From NCBI GenBank assembly GCA_001566295.1, contig KQ964248.1, positions 558,001 to 622,000 of the forward strand: 64,000 nucleotides of DNA, read 5' to 3'. The position numbers and the translations under genes are program-made. This DNA comes from Microdochium bolleyi. Lineage: Eukaryota; Ascomycota; Sordariomycetes; Xylariales; Microdochiaceae. Positions 23,124 through 36,265 of the stretch are shown here, in pieces (positions within the stretch are counted from its first letter, which is position 1; each line of letters opens with the position of its first letter). The notes beneath the pieces were generated by a model that searched no databases, had not been told where the DNA came from, and worked only from the letters and a program-made list of their open reading frames with translations.

Positions 23124-23268
23124 CTACCTACCTTACGGTAGAACAGGCCGCTGTGAATACCTACGATACCTTACTTTAGGTAGACCAAGCGGGCCTGGAA
23201 TCTGGAGGAGCTTAGCCTGCGACATGAGCAATAGTAAGGTACAATGACATAGGTAGTTGTACCTTGCA
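23124..23268. repeat. Cluster of AGGTA/TACCT short motifs in both orientations
   Basis: At least eight copies of TACCT or its complement AGGTA, several extended to CTACCTACCTTA or TTTAGGTAGA, occur within 145 bp. Similar dispersed tracts are common between Sordariomycete genes; their origin is unclear. Confidence 0.55.
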
Positions 23269-24192
23269 AGCCAGAGCGAATTACAATGCACACTGTTCTC
23301 ACTTGGTACGCTGCTTCATTCCCCGGCTCTCTTCGGCACAGATGAGTCCAAGAGTAGTGCAGTAGTACTCGCGAGGCTGTAGGGCTCGGCTCCGAAGATT
23401 CCCTTTTCCTCGGTTCGTCCGATGATTCTGTGGAGGTAGAGTCGATGTTGGGAGAAGAAGGTGGCCAGGTGCCTTATTCGGGACCACAACCATTCAGGTT
23501 GATCCATGGTCACCTGTTTTCGAATGCTCAACTTTGCATGTGAGTGAAAGATGCCAGCCCAGCAACGGCGCAATATTCCCCCCACTACGGGGTACCGATA
23601 GACTGGTGTTAGCCTGCAGCTCCTCGGCTTTGGGACCCGAGAAAGCCGTTGAAGACTCTCTAGGGCCGGGGCGCAGCTTCAGTGTTCGGCGAACGCATCA
23701 CTACCCGTGAAACCTTTCGTTGCGAAAAAAACCGGAAGCCAGCAACCTCAAGGCCATGGTGTCGCATTGTGTGACCGGCTGCATCATGATGAGGCTCTGT
23801 GTCAATGCGATGTTACCTTCGGAACCAATCTGTCGAGCCTCGGATTCCGATTTTCTGCTTGGCGCTTGACTCGAAACCCTGGCTCGCAGAGCTGGGTACC
23901 TCTGCCTGAGCCCTTTCCGGGTTTCATCCTTGTCTCAAAACCCGCCGAGCGAGCTCGGCGGATCGAAACATCCAAGCCGCACCACTGCGAGCCAGTCTAG
24001 ACTCTATGTTGTGAGGAGGCCTCTTGTGTCTGCGATCAGGCGACTGCCAGGCAGAAACGTTTCTCTAAAGGCCGGGGTGGATGGATGCATTGAGGTATGG
24101 CGGTCACGAAGATCAACGGCGCCGGCTGGCCCGGATGTGTGTAATGCAGATCGGCGACATGTTTCGACCGGCATGGGACGAATCCGTTCATG

Positions 24193-24210
24193 CCCCCCCC
24201 CCCCCCCCCC
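24193..24210. repeat. Homopolymer C18
   Basis: Eighteen consecutive C bases followed by CT-rich sequence. The exact length in a homopolymer of this size may be a sequencing estimate. Confidence 0.8.
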
Positions 24211-25760
24211 TTCCTCCCCTAGAAAAAAAACCCTCACGGCAACAGTGCTGATGCTGCTAGTGATCATGACTTCAAGCTGACACAGACGACGTGAGCCTCG
24301 TAGTCCGTCCTGCCAGCTTCGACGATGATTCGCTCAGCCACGCTGAAGCTTTACCAGGGTACTTTTAGTCCGGCAAGACAGTCGTGGCAGACGGAGTGGC
24401 GGTCTCGAGAACTCTAATTTCACCAGGTTCATTAGATCTCAGTACGGCACTAAGACCACGCAGTCCGATGCAGCTGTAGTGGGGTGTGATCATGTACGGT
24501 GTGCAATGGGCGCGTGACGTGCTCGGAGCTTCGCAGGGCTTCGCATGGCTTCACGGGGTTTCAACATTGTCCTTTGGTCTTCAGGCCGCTCTCGTCCCTC
24601 GCGAGACGTAATTAGAGCACGGCATATCAGATCTCGAGAATGCCGACGCCGATAACATGCTCGTCACACGCTCGGCAGGTTTGCAGAGTCCGCCCGACTG
24701 CTCTAGACTCGGAATGATACGATGACGAAGTATTATTTCGATGAAGGCAGTGGAGGCCAAGAAGCTGGGGATCGTCGCCAAGTGTGTAATAACCCCGTCG
24801 ACGGTCCTGGCTCATTAACCCCGAGAAGCCCGGGTCAGTCGTTGGCAAAGTCCCTGAATCGGCTCCGGCAACAGCAGCTTCGGGGAAATTCGTCATTTGA
24901 CTCGCAAGTCGTTGCAAATACGAGGGGAATTTCTCGAACCGCTGATGATATGTATGCCGTGGGAGCTGGTGCGTGCGTCTCTGGCGGACGCATGTCCTTC
25001 CCAAGCACTTCCGCTTGAGCACTGTAGATCTCGACTGGGTGAAACATGCCTGATTGACGCCGAATTGAGGGGACTGGATTGCATGATTCGATGTGATTCC
25101 TGGATACCTCCGTATTGTGCGTAAGTGCCACCTGGAACACCAGGGTCGTCAGGATGTGGAATGGGGAAGAGGGGGGCCACACACGTTGCGACCCTTGAGC
25201 CTGGAGGGACGAGGGTGAGAAAGCCAAACCCCCACTTACAGCCTGGGAGCTCCCGCCCGCGGCCATGCACTCAAGCAACTACCTGCGGTACCTCCAAGGC
25301 TAGCTCCGGTCCGGTTTGTAATCCCTGGGGCGGCAGGCAATTTGATGATGGACTGCCCACGCGGCAGCCCTCCCCCGCGGTGCGACACGCCGCCGCTGAC
25401 ACCCACTCACTTGCACGGGCACCTGGCCCTGGAGCTCTTGGGCAGGGTCTGGCCGCATCTTCCACCGCACCCCGACTTCAAACCCTCACCACCCATCTTC
25501 CATACGTTCTTTTGCATCCTCATGTCCACAGTCACCACTCGCTTGCTGCGTTTCTAGTCGCACTGCTCACCCGCGCGGATTGAGCTTCCCACCAGCGCAC
25601 TTCCCACTAGGTTCCTCGTCGACGTCGCTTTCGGCCCCAGCTCAGTGCTGCCGCTCCACCACACTGCAAACCCACAAGCGGTGCAGTGCGATCAGCCACG
25701 GCAATCGCACAGCCTGCTCTGCTCGAACTCCCACCCTTGCGACATCACACTTTCGTACCC

Positions 25761-28746
25761 ATGGACCCGATGAACGCAGGCTCGTTCCATATACCGGGCA
25801 TGGCGCCCCCGCCGCTCATCAACCAGCCACCCCAGATCTTCGGAGGCTATGGCCACGACGGCATGCCCCTAATGCCACCCGACATTGCGGCACAGCTCGG
25901 CTTCGACCCATCACTATTCGACGATGTCAACGACCCAAAGAGGAGGAGGATCGCAAGAGTGAGTTGTCTGTCGCGCCAAGCGCATGTAGCTCCCGGCCAC
26001 AAACAGATCGTCCCGCTGACCACATTGTAGGCCTGTGACATGTGCCGGAAGAAGAAAATCAAGTGTGATGGCAAGATGCCGTCATGTACGCACTGCATCA
26101 ACTACAAGACAGAATGCGTCTTTACACAGGTGGAGAAGAAGAGAACACCACCCAAGGGGTACGCCATTCTGACTTGCACAGCCACAATGTCAGATTATAT
26201 TATTGAGTCGCTGACATGGTTGCCCTGAGCTAGTGCCAAGTACATTGAAGGCATTGAAAACAGACTCCAGCGCATGGAGAACATCATGAGGCTGTCAGGT
26301 TAGTCCCGCGCCCTCTGCCTTGAGCCATGTACCCACTAACGGGATCGACGCTCTAGGACTTCTCGAGGACGAGGATGGTGAAATTGATCTGGCCACTTTG
26401 GAAAGACGATTAGAGGTGAAGCACGGCCAAACGCATCAGACGCCACATCTTGCTGTGAACTCACGAACACCATCAAGGACCCCGTCGCTTCACGATAGCA
26501 GTGCAATCACCCCGCAAAGCGGTTTGGGATCTCCGGATCAAGCAGAGAACCATGAGCAAAGTCGCAGGAACTCGGTACAGCCAGTTAAGAACGAGACGAA
26601 CGACAATGTTGAGGCGTTGTCCGAAATGATGTGCTCTCTGGTCACCAACAATCAGGGCGAGACGAGATATATTGGTAAGTCGTTTGCAGCCGAGCAAACG
26701 CGCGATCGGTATCACTGACTGTTGCGGATAGGGTCCTCTTCCGGGTTCTCTATATTCTCGCCCAAAGGTATTCAGTGGGTCAATGAGCGAACAGGCGATT
26801 GCTCCTTCCAAGAGATGATCTCAGAAGTCTCCATCGACGACCACAAGTGGACAAAGTGGAAACCCGATGTCTTTGGCGACCTCTTCCGGCGACCGGTCTA
26901 CCGTCCCTTGCCACCCAAGGCCGAAGCTATGTCTCTTCTGACAGACTTTTTCGAAAACTTCAATTGCATCTTTCCGTTGTTCCATCAGCCGACATTCATG
27001 CATCTTGTAGAGAGACAATATTCATCTGAACCGTATGAAGGATCCGGTTGGTGGGCCAGTCTCAATTGCGCTTTGGCCATCGCCCATCGCCTGCGCGTGA
27101 TGAGCAATCTCGTCCCGCGGGAGGAGGACGACAAGGCCTGGGCGTATCTGAAAAACGCCATGGCAGTCTTTGCGGAGCTGACCATGCGCAATGGCGATCT
27201 TCTTTCCGTGCAGGCACTGCTGGGTATGGCTTTGTTCCTGCAGGGTACCCCGAATCCTCAACCTTCATTCGTGTTGATCGCCGCTGCAATCCGGCTGTCC
27301 CACAGCATCGGTCTGCACAAGAAGGGAAGCGGCTTCAACCTCAATCCCATCGAAACGGAGCAACGGAAGAGAGTTTTCTGGATTGCGTACCTGCTCGACA
27401 AGGATCTGTGCCTACGGTCTGGCCGGCCCCCAGCACAGGACGATGACGACACGAATGTAGATCTTCCCGATGCCGACCCAGCGGACAACATCGGCAACAT
27501 CCCTCTTGCTGACGGCAAAGGCAAGATGAACATCTTCCGCACCATGTGCGAGATGACTGTCATCGAAAGCAAGATTTACAGAAGGCTGTATTCCGCCAAG
27601 GCAACGAAGCTCTCCGAGGGCGAGATGTTGCAGACAATCAGTGAACTCGACAAGGAATTGGAAGACTGGAAGGACAGCATACCGATCGACTTCCGCCCAG
27701 AGCACGAGATCAAAGCGTCGCATACACCGCTCATGCTCCATGTAGTAATGCTGCATCTATCCTACTACAACGCCTTGACAACGATACATCGGATGACGGT
27801 GCACCGCGGCTACTTCACTAGCCGCCTCTCGGAGTATGCGCTCAAAGGGATGAACTCACGACCACTGAGTCCGCGTATATTCGCCTCTGCAGCATTGTGT
27901 GCGTCAGCAGCACGTGCCTCAATCGCACTTCTCAAATACATCCCTCAAGCCGATTGCCAGGTGGTCTGGTATGTGACACAACCCGGTTCTCCTCAAGTGC
28001 TTATCTAACCTACGTATTGCAGGCTTGTCTTGTATTTCCCGGTCACCGCACTTGTGACTTTGTTCGGCAATGTGCTGCAGAACCCCCTGGACCCGCGCGC
28101 CAAGTCCGACACAAAGCTCATGAACCTAGTTGTCACATTCCTCCATACCCTCGGCCAGGAAGCCGAAACTGGCGGTGTGCACCGCATGTTGGCTGTATGC
28201 TCAGAGTTCGAGCGCATCGCCAAGGTTGTCATCGAGAAGGCCGAGAAAGAGCAAGCAGCTAAGAAGAAGCGCAAGAACCACGTGCAGCCTGAGAAACCCT
28301 CTGGGCCGACGACTCAAAGCCCAAATGCCAAGACAACACCAAAACCGAGGCCAGAGACTCTGCCTGATGCTGGCAAGGAATTCAGATCTTCGTTGTCGCC
28401 TCGATTTGACGGCCGGGCCAATGCTGAGCTCAACCGCGGGAGTCCAGCTGCCAGTGTGGGCACAGCAATAAGCCACGATCCCACCCAGCAAGAAAGCCCA
28501 GGACAGTGGATTGAGCCCTTCAACGAGAGTGATATGCCAGATTTTGCAAACTTTTCTGACCTGACAGGGTTTGGACAGCCCATGCCTGCAGTTCCACCGT
28601 TTGGCAATGCGATGGCAGCCAACGGGCAGCAGGCAATACTGCCGCAAGACATATGGCAAGTCCCAAGTATGGCACTGGACTGGGACTGGGCAGAGAAGTT
28701 TGGTGGAGCTTATCCTGGCTTCGAAAATGGCTCGACGATGCGTTAA
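25761..28746 (+). CDS. Zn2Cys6 transcription factor (possibly COL-26/BglR-like)
   Basis: Exons 25761-25958, 26031-26158, 26234-26298, 26357-26674, 26732-27968 and 28023-28746 encode 889 residues; all introns are GT-AG with matching phases. The zinc cluster ACDMCRKKKIKCDGKMPSC...C is at about residues 67-95, with a basic RRRIAR just before it. A short dimerisation helix follows (KYIEGIENRLQRMENIMRL). The fungal-specific middle homology region runs from about 300 to 600 (PLFHQPTFMHL, GMALFLQGTPNPQPSF, LSHSIGLHKK, RVFWIAYLLDKDLCLRSGRP). The C-terminus is Pro/Ser/Gln-rich and ends in an acidic, aromatic activation-like segment. The zinc cluster and linker look like the COL-26/BglR regulators of sugar and starch use as I remember them, but this needs an alignment. 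The ATG at 25761 is preferred; an in-frame ATG at 25686 would add 25 residues. Confidence 0.85.
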
Positions 28747-29683
28747 ACGCAATGGAGGTTTGAGGGATGATCAGCACGAGAGGGCTTGAGTATTTTTCCA
28801 TTCTTGTGGCACAGCCCTGTCACGATCTTGATTTCTTTTTCCTTCTTTTTCTTCTAATCTCACGATGATCTACGGCCGCGTTTCACGATTTGGGTTGCAC
28901 ATGGTAGAGCCGGTAAGATTTCGTAATGTCGGTTTTGGGGCTTGGTCATTCAACCTGGTTGCGGGGTTTTGGCGTTCGCCTCTTCAGCGTGTTCCTCGGT
29001 GCCAGAAGTGTAGTTCAACGCAAAATGGTTTATGTAGTATACGATGACTGTGACGCTGCTCTACACTGTGCAAGAGGTCAAAGCTGCGGCGTTGCAAAGT
29101 GCCTACGCCACAACGAGGGAATTCCAGGTTACCCCGTGTCTATCTGATCCAAGACCCTAGGCAGACTCGAAGACGTCAACCACTGGTCGCAGGGTCCATC
29201 GGCTGTAACGCCGGCAGCTGCGGAGTCCGCAGCGCAGCGGACTTTGACGGGGACAAGGCCACCTGTGCCCGCTAGGCCTGATTGGGAGTAGAGTGCGCAT
29301 TGGAAAGCTTTCGACGGATCACCATCAACGTCCATTATTCTCACTAATCCCGTCCCGTCCACCCACGCCCCCATCGAGGCGAAATCGAGTCACATCCCAC
29401 CACGCAACCGAGCAGCCAGCACAGGACCTGCACCCACTGCGCGGCCCCGATAGTACACGGCCGTTACCGCACAACGACCGTTAGCAGCAGCAGAAAACAG
29501 CACAGCACTCGACTCCGCTGCGATCGAGGCGAGAGACCGCGTTGTCATCAGTCGTTCACATTCCACAGGGCTTGCGTCGGCATCTGCTTGACTGGTTTGT
29601 TCCCACCCACCTCGCCCGTCGCTGTCGCGGCTTCAGTCCCACGAATCGACACTTCGCTGGACGTTCTGCCCACATCATCAGCC
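28747..29683. other. Intergenic region; 3' flank of the regulator and YTA12 promoter
   Basis: This 0.9-kb spacer lies between two plus-strand genes. The stretch 29330-29683 is C/A-rich and probably the YTA12 leader. It is open in frame with YTA12 from about 29588 but has no in-frame ATG before 29684. Confidence 0.6.
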
Positions 29684-32525
29684 ATGTCAACCATACTACG
29701 GCGGTCCGTCGCTATCAGTCGGCTCGCCAACTACTCCCTCAGCTCACCTGCGCGGTCCAACCTCAGGGCCATCAGGGCGTTGCGTGCCGGCCCAGCAGCC
29801 GCGTGGACGATTCAGCGGCCTCGCTTCTACTCCGACAACAACAAGGAACCATCCGAGCCGAAGAACGCGCCCAAAAAGGACAGTCTCAAGGGTCCAGAGA
29901 TCCAGAACTCAGCCTCGCCAGGTCCCACAGAGGGCGAAGCTCCGCCCACGCCGCGGAACTGGGAAGATGGAAGGTTACCATTGCCCAAGGGCTGGACTTA
30001 TCTTACGCAGAGCGAGTTCAAGACTGTCATGAGCATGCTCGACGCGCCCAACAGTATCCCCTGGCTACCAAAAAGACCAGATGCCGAGCGGACAGGGTTC
30101 CGGATCATCAGGCGGACAGGCGTGCCCGTGGAGCTAAAGGAGCTGGCTGAGAAGCACGCGGCTGGCGAGCTCGGCTTCTCCAATACTGCACAGCTCCTCC
30201 GGGCAATGAACGCACTGGCGAAGCACCTCGCCTCCGACCGCGAGATCCAGAATCAGGTCCGGGAGGAGTCCAATGGCCATGGCTTTGACGAGGTGTGGGA
30301 GGAGAACAAGGCGTCAAGCAAGGCGAACGAAAATACCGACAAGAAGTCCGAGGAGGACATGTTCACACAGAATTCCGAGAAGAAGGGCGAGGAGGAACAA
30401 AAGTCGACACCACCGCCTCCGCCTCCTGGCAATGGCCCGAGGACCGACTGGGCCACGACTGTGGTTGGCACTATCGTGGCTTACTGGCTCTACAATTCCA
30501 TGTTTGAGGACAGCGGCAAGGAGATCACATGGCAAGAGCTGCGGAAGAATTTCCTTGATCGGGGCCTCGTCGAGAAGATGATTGTACAGGGAGACCGTGT
30601 GCGTGTAGAGCTCAACAAGGAGGCTACTCAGTCCGTATACCCCGACTCTCCAGCCACGCGACCCGGCTTCCACTATTATTTCTCTATTGGCTCCCAGGAC
30701 AGCTTTGAGAGGCATCTCGAGGAGGCCCAACAGGAACTCGGCATCCCTTCTAGCGAGATGATCCCAGTTAGCTACGCTAGCGCTGGCATTGGTACTCAGC
30801 TCCTGTTTGCCTTTGGCCCGACCCTCGCTCTGGTCGGCATGCTTGTATGGATCAGTCGTCGTGGTCCCGGCGGCGGCGGTTCCGGAGTCTTTGGCATGGG
30901 CAAGAGCAAGGCTAAGCGCTTCAACCACGAGACGTCCGTCAAGATCAAGTTCTCTGATGTTGCCGGTATGGATGAGGCCAAGCAGGAGATCATGGAGTTT
31001 GTCAGCTTTCTCAAGAAGCCCGAGAAGTTTGTCCGTCTGGGCGCCAAGATCCCCCGCGGCGCCATTCTCGCTGGACCACCCGGTACTGGTAAGACTATGC
31101 TTGCCAAGGCTACCGCCGGTGAGTCTGGCGTCCCCTTCTTCAGCGTCAGCGGCTCCGAGTTCGTAGAGATGTTTGTCGGTGTCGGTGCCTCCCGAGTGCG
31201 TGACCTCTTCGCCAATGCGCGCAAGAGTGCGCCGTGCATTATCTTCATCGACGAGATTGACGCTATTGGCAAGGCCCGTGCTGAAGGCAAGAACATTGGC
31301 GGCGGCCACGACGAGCGGGAGGCGACCCTCAATCAGATCCTCACAGAGATGGACGGCTTCAACACGTCCGAGCAGGTTGTCGTACTGGCGGGTACCAACA
31401 GAGTGGACATTCTCGACAAGGCGCTCATGCGTCCGGGCCGCTTCGATCGTCACATCAACATTGACAGGCCCACGATGAAGGGTCGCCAGGACATCTTCAA
31501 GGTGTACCTGCCCAAGATCGTTACCAAGGAGGACACCGAGTACCTCTCTGGCCGTCTTGCCGCGCTTACACCTGGCTTCGCTGGTGCAGATATTGCCAAT
31601 TGTGTCAACGAAGCTGCTCTGATTGGTGAGTTCACTCCTAGTAGCTGTCTGTGCCTTACTCTGCGATGATTGCTAACTGACGCTCTGCTACAAAGCTGCG
31701 AGAACAAACGCCACGTCCGTGACGATGATGCACTTCGAGCAAGCCATCGAGCGAGTGATTGGCGGCCTAGAGCGCAAGTCCCTGGTCCTCAACCCGACCG
31801 AGAAGCGCACCGTTGCATACCACGAGGCCGGCCACGCTATCTGCGGGTGGTACTTCCGGTACGCTGACCCCCTGCTCAAGGTCTCCATCATCCCGCGCGG
31901 CCAGGGCGCACTTGGGTACGCGCAGTACCTCCCCGGAGACGCGTACTTGATGTCGTACAACCAGCTCATGGACCGCATGGCCATGACCCTGGGCGGCCGG
32001 ATCTCGGAGGAGCTGCACTTCCCCACGGTGACGACGGGCGCAAGCGACGACTTCCAGAAGGTGACGCGCATGGCAACGGCGATGGTGACGGAGTGGGGCA
32101 TGTCGGAGAAGGTGGGCACGCTCAACTTCCGCAAGGACGAGAACTCGTTCCTCAAGCCATTTTCGGAGATCACGGGCCAGACCATCGACGAGGAGATCAA
32201 GCGCATCGTCGCGGAGGCGTACAAGCAGTGCAAGGACCTGCTGACGGAGAAGAAGCCCGAGGTCGGCCTCATCGCTGAGGAGCTGCTCAAGAAGGAGGTG
32301 CTCGTGCGCGACGACATGATCCGAATCCTGGGCAAGCGGCCGTTCGACGACCGCGAGGAGTTCAACAAGTACTTTGGCGGTCCCGACGGGGCTGGCACTG
32401 GCGCTGCCACCGGCGAGAAGAGCGCGCCGCCGCCGCCGCCGGGCGAGATCACCAACGGGCCGCCCGCGCCGGATGCACCCACGCCCAGCATGTTCGAGAA
32501 GCTCGACGGCAAGGACCTCAGGTAG
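29684..32525 (+). CDS. YTA12: Mitochondrial inner-membrane m-AAA protease subunit, Yta12/Rca1 type
   Basis: Exons 29684-31625 and 31696-32525 encode 923 residues. The m-AAA protease removes misfolded inner-membrane proteins and processes substrates from the matrix side. The N-terminus (MSTILRRSVAISRLANYS...) is an Arg/Ser-rich mitochondrial presequence. An FtsH-extracellular-like region lies between two membrane segments (about residues 265-285 and 370-390). The AAA domain has Walker A GPPGTGKT near residue 463, Walker B IIFIDEIDAIG near 520 and the second region of homology (NRVDILDKALMRPGRFDRH). The zinc protease motif HEAGH is near residue 689. Wording around the AAA domain (AKQEIMEFVSFLKKPEKF) is closer to Yta12 than Afg3 as I remember them. 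The intron interrupts NEAAL-I-AARTN near the end of the AAA domain. The protein is longer than yeast Yta12 and has a Pro/Gly-rich C-tail. Confidence 0.93.
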
Positions 32526-34158
32526 TCCCGGTCCAGGCTACAGAATTGCCCGCCGTCGTCCGGCAGGGCTCCATCATCACTCTTGTGTATATACGGCATG
32601 GATTCATCCATTATGGGGAGATTTTCGGGTCGGTGATGTGAAGCTTGGGATTTCATGCCATGATTTCACACCAAGGAATGGTGGATATGGGGAACGCGGA
32701 GACGGAGAAGATGATATTCCCTCAGGCTGCCCAACCCATAGCTCCCTACTCCAATCTCCCAACGACCTGTGTATTTGTAGGTATATTCAAACTTTCTTGT
32801 TCTATCTTTCTGTGTGTAAAAGGGGGGAACGGGTTTCGCAATCCCCCCGGGTCACGGGCACGAAGGTGAGAAAGACGAGACATAGCCCGGGGACACAGAA
32901 GAGAAATGTACAAATAGTAGAAGGCGCACAAACCCGCCTTTAAAAGAAATCAACTGCCAAAAGAGAGATACAAGAGAGAGAAAAAAGGGGCACAAAATCG
33001 TCGAAGTAGAGCCCAAGGTATCGTGTATGATGAGCCCGAGGAGGGAGAACCTGGTGGCAGCAAAAGGTCACATCATGCGAGGCCCAGTCAATTCTCACAT
33101 GCTCCGCTCTTGTTGATCAAGGTTCGTCTGCGAAGCCGCGTGGCTAGGTACAGTACATCGACTACACCTCAGTCGCCAAGAGCAACCATTTCCCCCGTCT
33201 GCAGGTGTGTTTCTTGATTAGATGATTGGCCTGGCTGGTTGGCAGCGAAAGTCGAGGTGCGTGGCCGAGCCATTTCAAGAGCTGCTATATTGATTATTTT
33301 GTCTGCCCGAGCAGATACGGGCCCACGACCGGACGGGGATATTGGATTGGGAGAAGTGGAGAAGCCCCCCCCCCCCTTCCACGGCTGCAGGTTCATCTTG
33401 GCTAGGTGGTGGGCTATGATGTTTGTCAAAACGTCATGGGGTTGTCTACTTCCTACCGTGCTGAGAAGGCGAGGTAGGTGCCGTGGATGGAGGATGGAAA
33501 AGGGGAGAGGCGCGCCTTGTGAAAAGATGACAGAAACGCAAGACTTTGCTGCATGGTCGGGCTGCGAGTTGCAGTAGGCGTCGTGTGCTGCACCTGTCAC
33601 TGTCAGAGTCCCTGTTGGAGGTCGCCGGAGGAGATCTTCCCTGCACTCATCTGCCCCAGTGCTGATTTGCTGGGCGCTGCAGGGCCCCGGCCGGGGTGCT
33701 CTTACTGCGAACGGTCAGAGCCCTGGGAGCTTGTGACAGTGGGCTGAGGGTAATGAGCCGCCGCCCTTGCCTCGCTGTCGTCATGTCCTCTCGATCACCA
33801 TGCCTGGCCCCGTGTCCGCTCGAGTCAGTGGTAGACTCTTGCTCCCGTGTCCTGCTCTCCGTCGGTCCAGTTTTTGCCGGCCGGCTGTCCGACCGCCCCG
33901 GGGCCCTCGACTGGAGGGCTGCCGCGCCCCAGCGTATTTCAACTAGCAGCCGGCCCTCTCTTTCCATGCCGTCTCTTCTCAACGACATAGCCAAGGCGTC
34001 CCCGTTGCTCCTAGGCACGACTTCGCCTCCTAGACCATGTCCAGCCTGCCAAGACATTCCGCCATAGACTTCCTCTAGAGCCGTCCTGGTCATCAACTGT
34101 TTTCCTTCTTCGCAGCACCTACCTACTCACCGAGTCGACAACGCCTCACGTTGGCACC
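32526..34158. other. Intergenic region, no supported gene
   Basis: This 1.6-kb spacer lies between YTA12 and the BOR1-like gene. It includes a purine-rich AGAGAG tract near 32960-32990 and a run of 12 C at 33365-33376. Frames on both strands are short or low-complexity. The last part should be the BOR1 promoter and contains CACCTACCTACTCACC at 34109-34124. Confidence 0.6.
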
Positions 34159-36265
34159 ATGGCACTCTTGGGAGCCGACAATGCTGTCGGCTCGACTCCA
34201 CCCGGCAGTAACGTCGAGCAGCGCCGTCCGGCAGGCACTCGGGATGAGGTCGCCTCCTCAGAACCCGAGCAGTGGTGGAAGATCCATTTGTTCAGGGGCA
34301 TCATCAACGACATCCGCCGCCGCGCCCCCTACTACTGGGGCGACTGGCGCGATGCCTGGGACTACCGCGTCGTCCCGGCCACAGTCTACATGTACTTTGC
34401 AAAGTCAGTAAAGACACACACCGTAGACGGGCCGTTCCCTTGCTCCCAAGCTGACCAGCACTCAGCATAATGCCGGCCTTGGCCTTTTCCCTCGACATGT
34501 TCACCAAGACAAACATGGAGTATGGCGTCAATGAGGTGTTGCTTGCGTCAGTGCTGGGCGCCGTTGTCTTCTCTCTGCTTGCCTGCCAGCCCATCACAAT
34601 CGTGGGCGTCACGGGCCCTATCACGGTCTTCAACTAGTATGTCCTCCTGTACCGTGTTCTCCCGTGACACATGTTTGTCGTCTCGGCACGCCCTTTCTGA
34701 CTGGACACTGCGACCAGCACCGTCTACGACATCATGGCGCCCACAGGAACCAACTACATTGCCTTTATGGGCTGGATCGGCATCTGGTCTCTCGTGTTCC
34801 ACTGGATCCTGGCAATCACCAACAGCTGCAATTGGCTGCGATACGTCACTCGATTCCCCTGCGACATCTTTGGCTTCTATGTCGCCTTCATCTATCTCCA
34901 GAAGGGCATCCAGGTCCTCGAACGCTTTCCCGACGATGCTCCCTTGTATCTGTCGGTCATGGTGGCGCTTCTCGTATTCATGCTGGCCTACGCGTGTGGG
35001 GTGCTTGGCACCAGCACCTTGTTCACACACCCGGTCCGCGTCTTCCTCAAGGACTATGGCACACCGCTGACGGTCATCTTCTTCACCGGCTTTGTCCACT
35101 TCGGTCGCATGAACAGCGTCGAGCTTGAGAAGCTCCCCACCAGCTCGTCCTTCTTGCCTACCTCGGGCCGCCAGTGGCTGGTCGATCTGTGGAACATTCC
35201 CGTGGCTGACGTCTTCCTGGCGATTCCCTTTGCCTTGCTGCTGACCATCTTGTTCTGGTTCGATCACAATGGTATGTGCAACCGTCCCGGCTGGGTGCGC
35301 CAAAATCACTGATCCACGTTTTCTTGGTAGTCTCTTCTCTCATGGCGCAAGGGACCGAGTTTCCGCTTTCCAAACCTGCAGGTTTTCACTGGGACATCTT
35401 CCTGCTTGGGCTGACAACGGGTGTCGCCGGCATCCTCGGCCTGCCGTTCCCCAACGGCCTCATCCCGCAAGCTCCCTTCCATACCGAGTCTCTCTGCGTC
35501 ACCATCCCCGTCACTGAGGAAGACTCCGACGGCAAGCAAAAACACTACTTCAAGAGAACGCACGTCGTCGAGCAGCGGCTGTCGAACCTGATGCAGGGCC
35601 TGCTTACCCTCGTCACCATGTCGCCGCCCCTCCTTATCGTCCTGCACCTCATCCCCCAGGCCGTCCTGGCAGGGCTCTTCTTCATCATGGGCTACCAGGC
35701 GCTCGAGGGCAACGGCATCACCGTCAAGCTGCTGTTCCTGCTGCGCGAGCGGTCCATGACTTCCGCGTCCGACCCGCTCAACACAATCAAGCGGAGGGGC
35801 GCGATTTGGGCGTTCGTCGCCATCGAGCTGCTCGGCTTCGGCGCCACCTTTGCGATCACGCAGACCGTCGCGGCCGTCGGGTTCCCCGTCATCATCTTCC
35901 TGCTGATCCCCACGCGCGTCGTGCTGCTGCCGCGCTTCTTCACCGCCGAGGAGCTCGGCATACTCGACGGCCCGACGGCGGCGCCTCACGTGATGGACTC
36001 GGTCGGCGGCAGCCTCGACGAGCTCGAGAGGAAGCGGAACGGCGGTGGCGGCAGCTCGGCGTCCTCGAGGCGACACACGAACGACGTCGAGGCCGGCCGA
36101 GGCGCGGCAGGGCTGATGGGAGATGGCGACGCTGATACCGTGATCGGTGGTGGCAACAGTGCTGCCGGCGGCGGCGGCGGCGGCGAGATGAGGAGGAGAC
36201 CTCAGGGTGGCAGCGAGGGTGCTTCTCCGACAGAGAAAGCTCCGACAGAGAAACGAGGAGGATGA
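34159..36265 (+). CDS. BOR1: Boron/bicarbonate (SLC4-type) transporter, Bor1-like
   Basis: Exons 34159-34403, 34466-34636, 34718-35271 and 35331-36265 encode 634 residues. Bor1 proteins are SLC4-family anion transporters that export borate at the plasma membrane in yeast. The N-terminal cytoplasmic segment (WWKIHLFRGIINDIRRRAPYY...DWRDAWDYR) leads into about 10-13 membrane segments. SLC4 signatures include NIMPALAFSLDMFTKT, CQPITIVGVTGPITVFNYTVY and GLPFPNGLIPQAPFHTESL. All introns are GT-AG, and joining them restores each motif exactly. The C-terminal ~110 residues after the last membrane segment are hydrophilic, with Gly runs (GGGGSS, GGGGGG) and repeated PTEKAPTEK, and are probably disordered. 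Length is close to yeast Bor1 plus this tail. Anion specificity (borate versus bicarbonate) cannot be read from the sequence. Confidence 0.92.

Larger units (their letters stand above)
22688..25760. other. Intergenic region, no supported gene
   Basis: This 3.1-kb spacer lies between HIS3 and the Zn2Cys6 regulator. No frame has a recognisable domain. It contains a cluster of AGGTA/TACCT pentamers (23124-23268), a run of 18 C (24193-24210) and a short imperfect repeat of GGCTTCGCA/GGCTTCAC (24530-24560). The last ~250 bp are C-rich and probably the leader and promoter of the regulator. Confidence 0.6.

Noticed and set aside
25686..25760. Upstream in-frame ATG of the Zn2Cys6 gene
   Set aside because: The ATG at 25761 has the better context. 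The upstream 25 codons are low-complexity and look like leader, though the longer start cannot be excluded.
30314..31453. 379-codon antisense frame inside YTA12
   Set aside because: A mirror of the strongly codon-biased m-AAA protease exon. Its translation follows the sense codons and has no independent domain.
35306..36076. 256-codon antisense frame inside the BOR1 gene
   Set aside because: A charged low-complexity shadow of the transporter's GC-rich exon.
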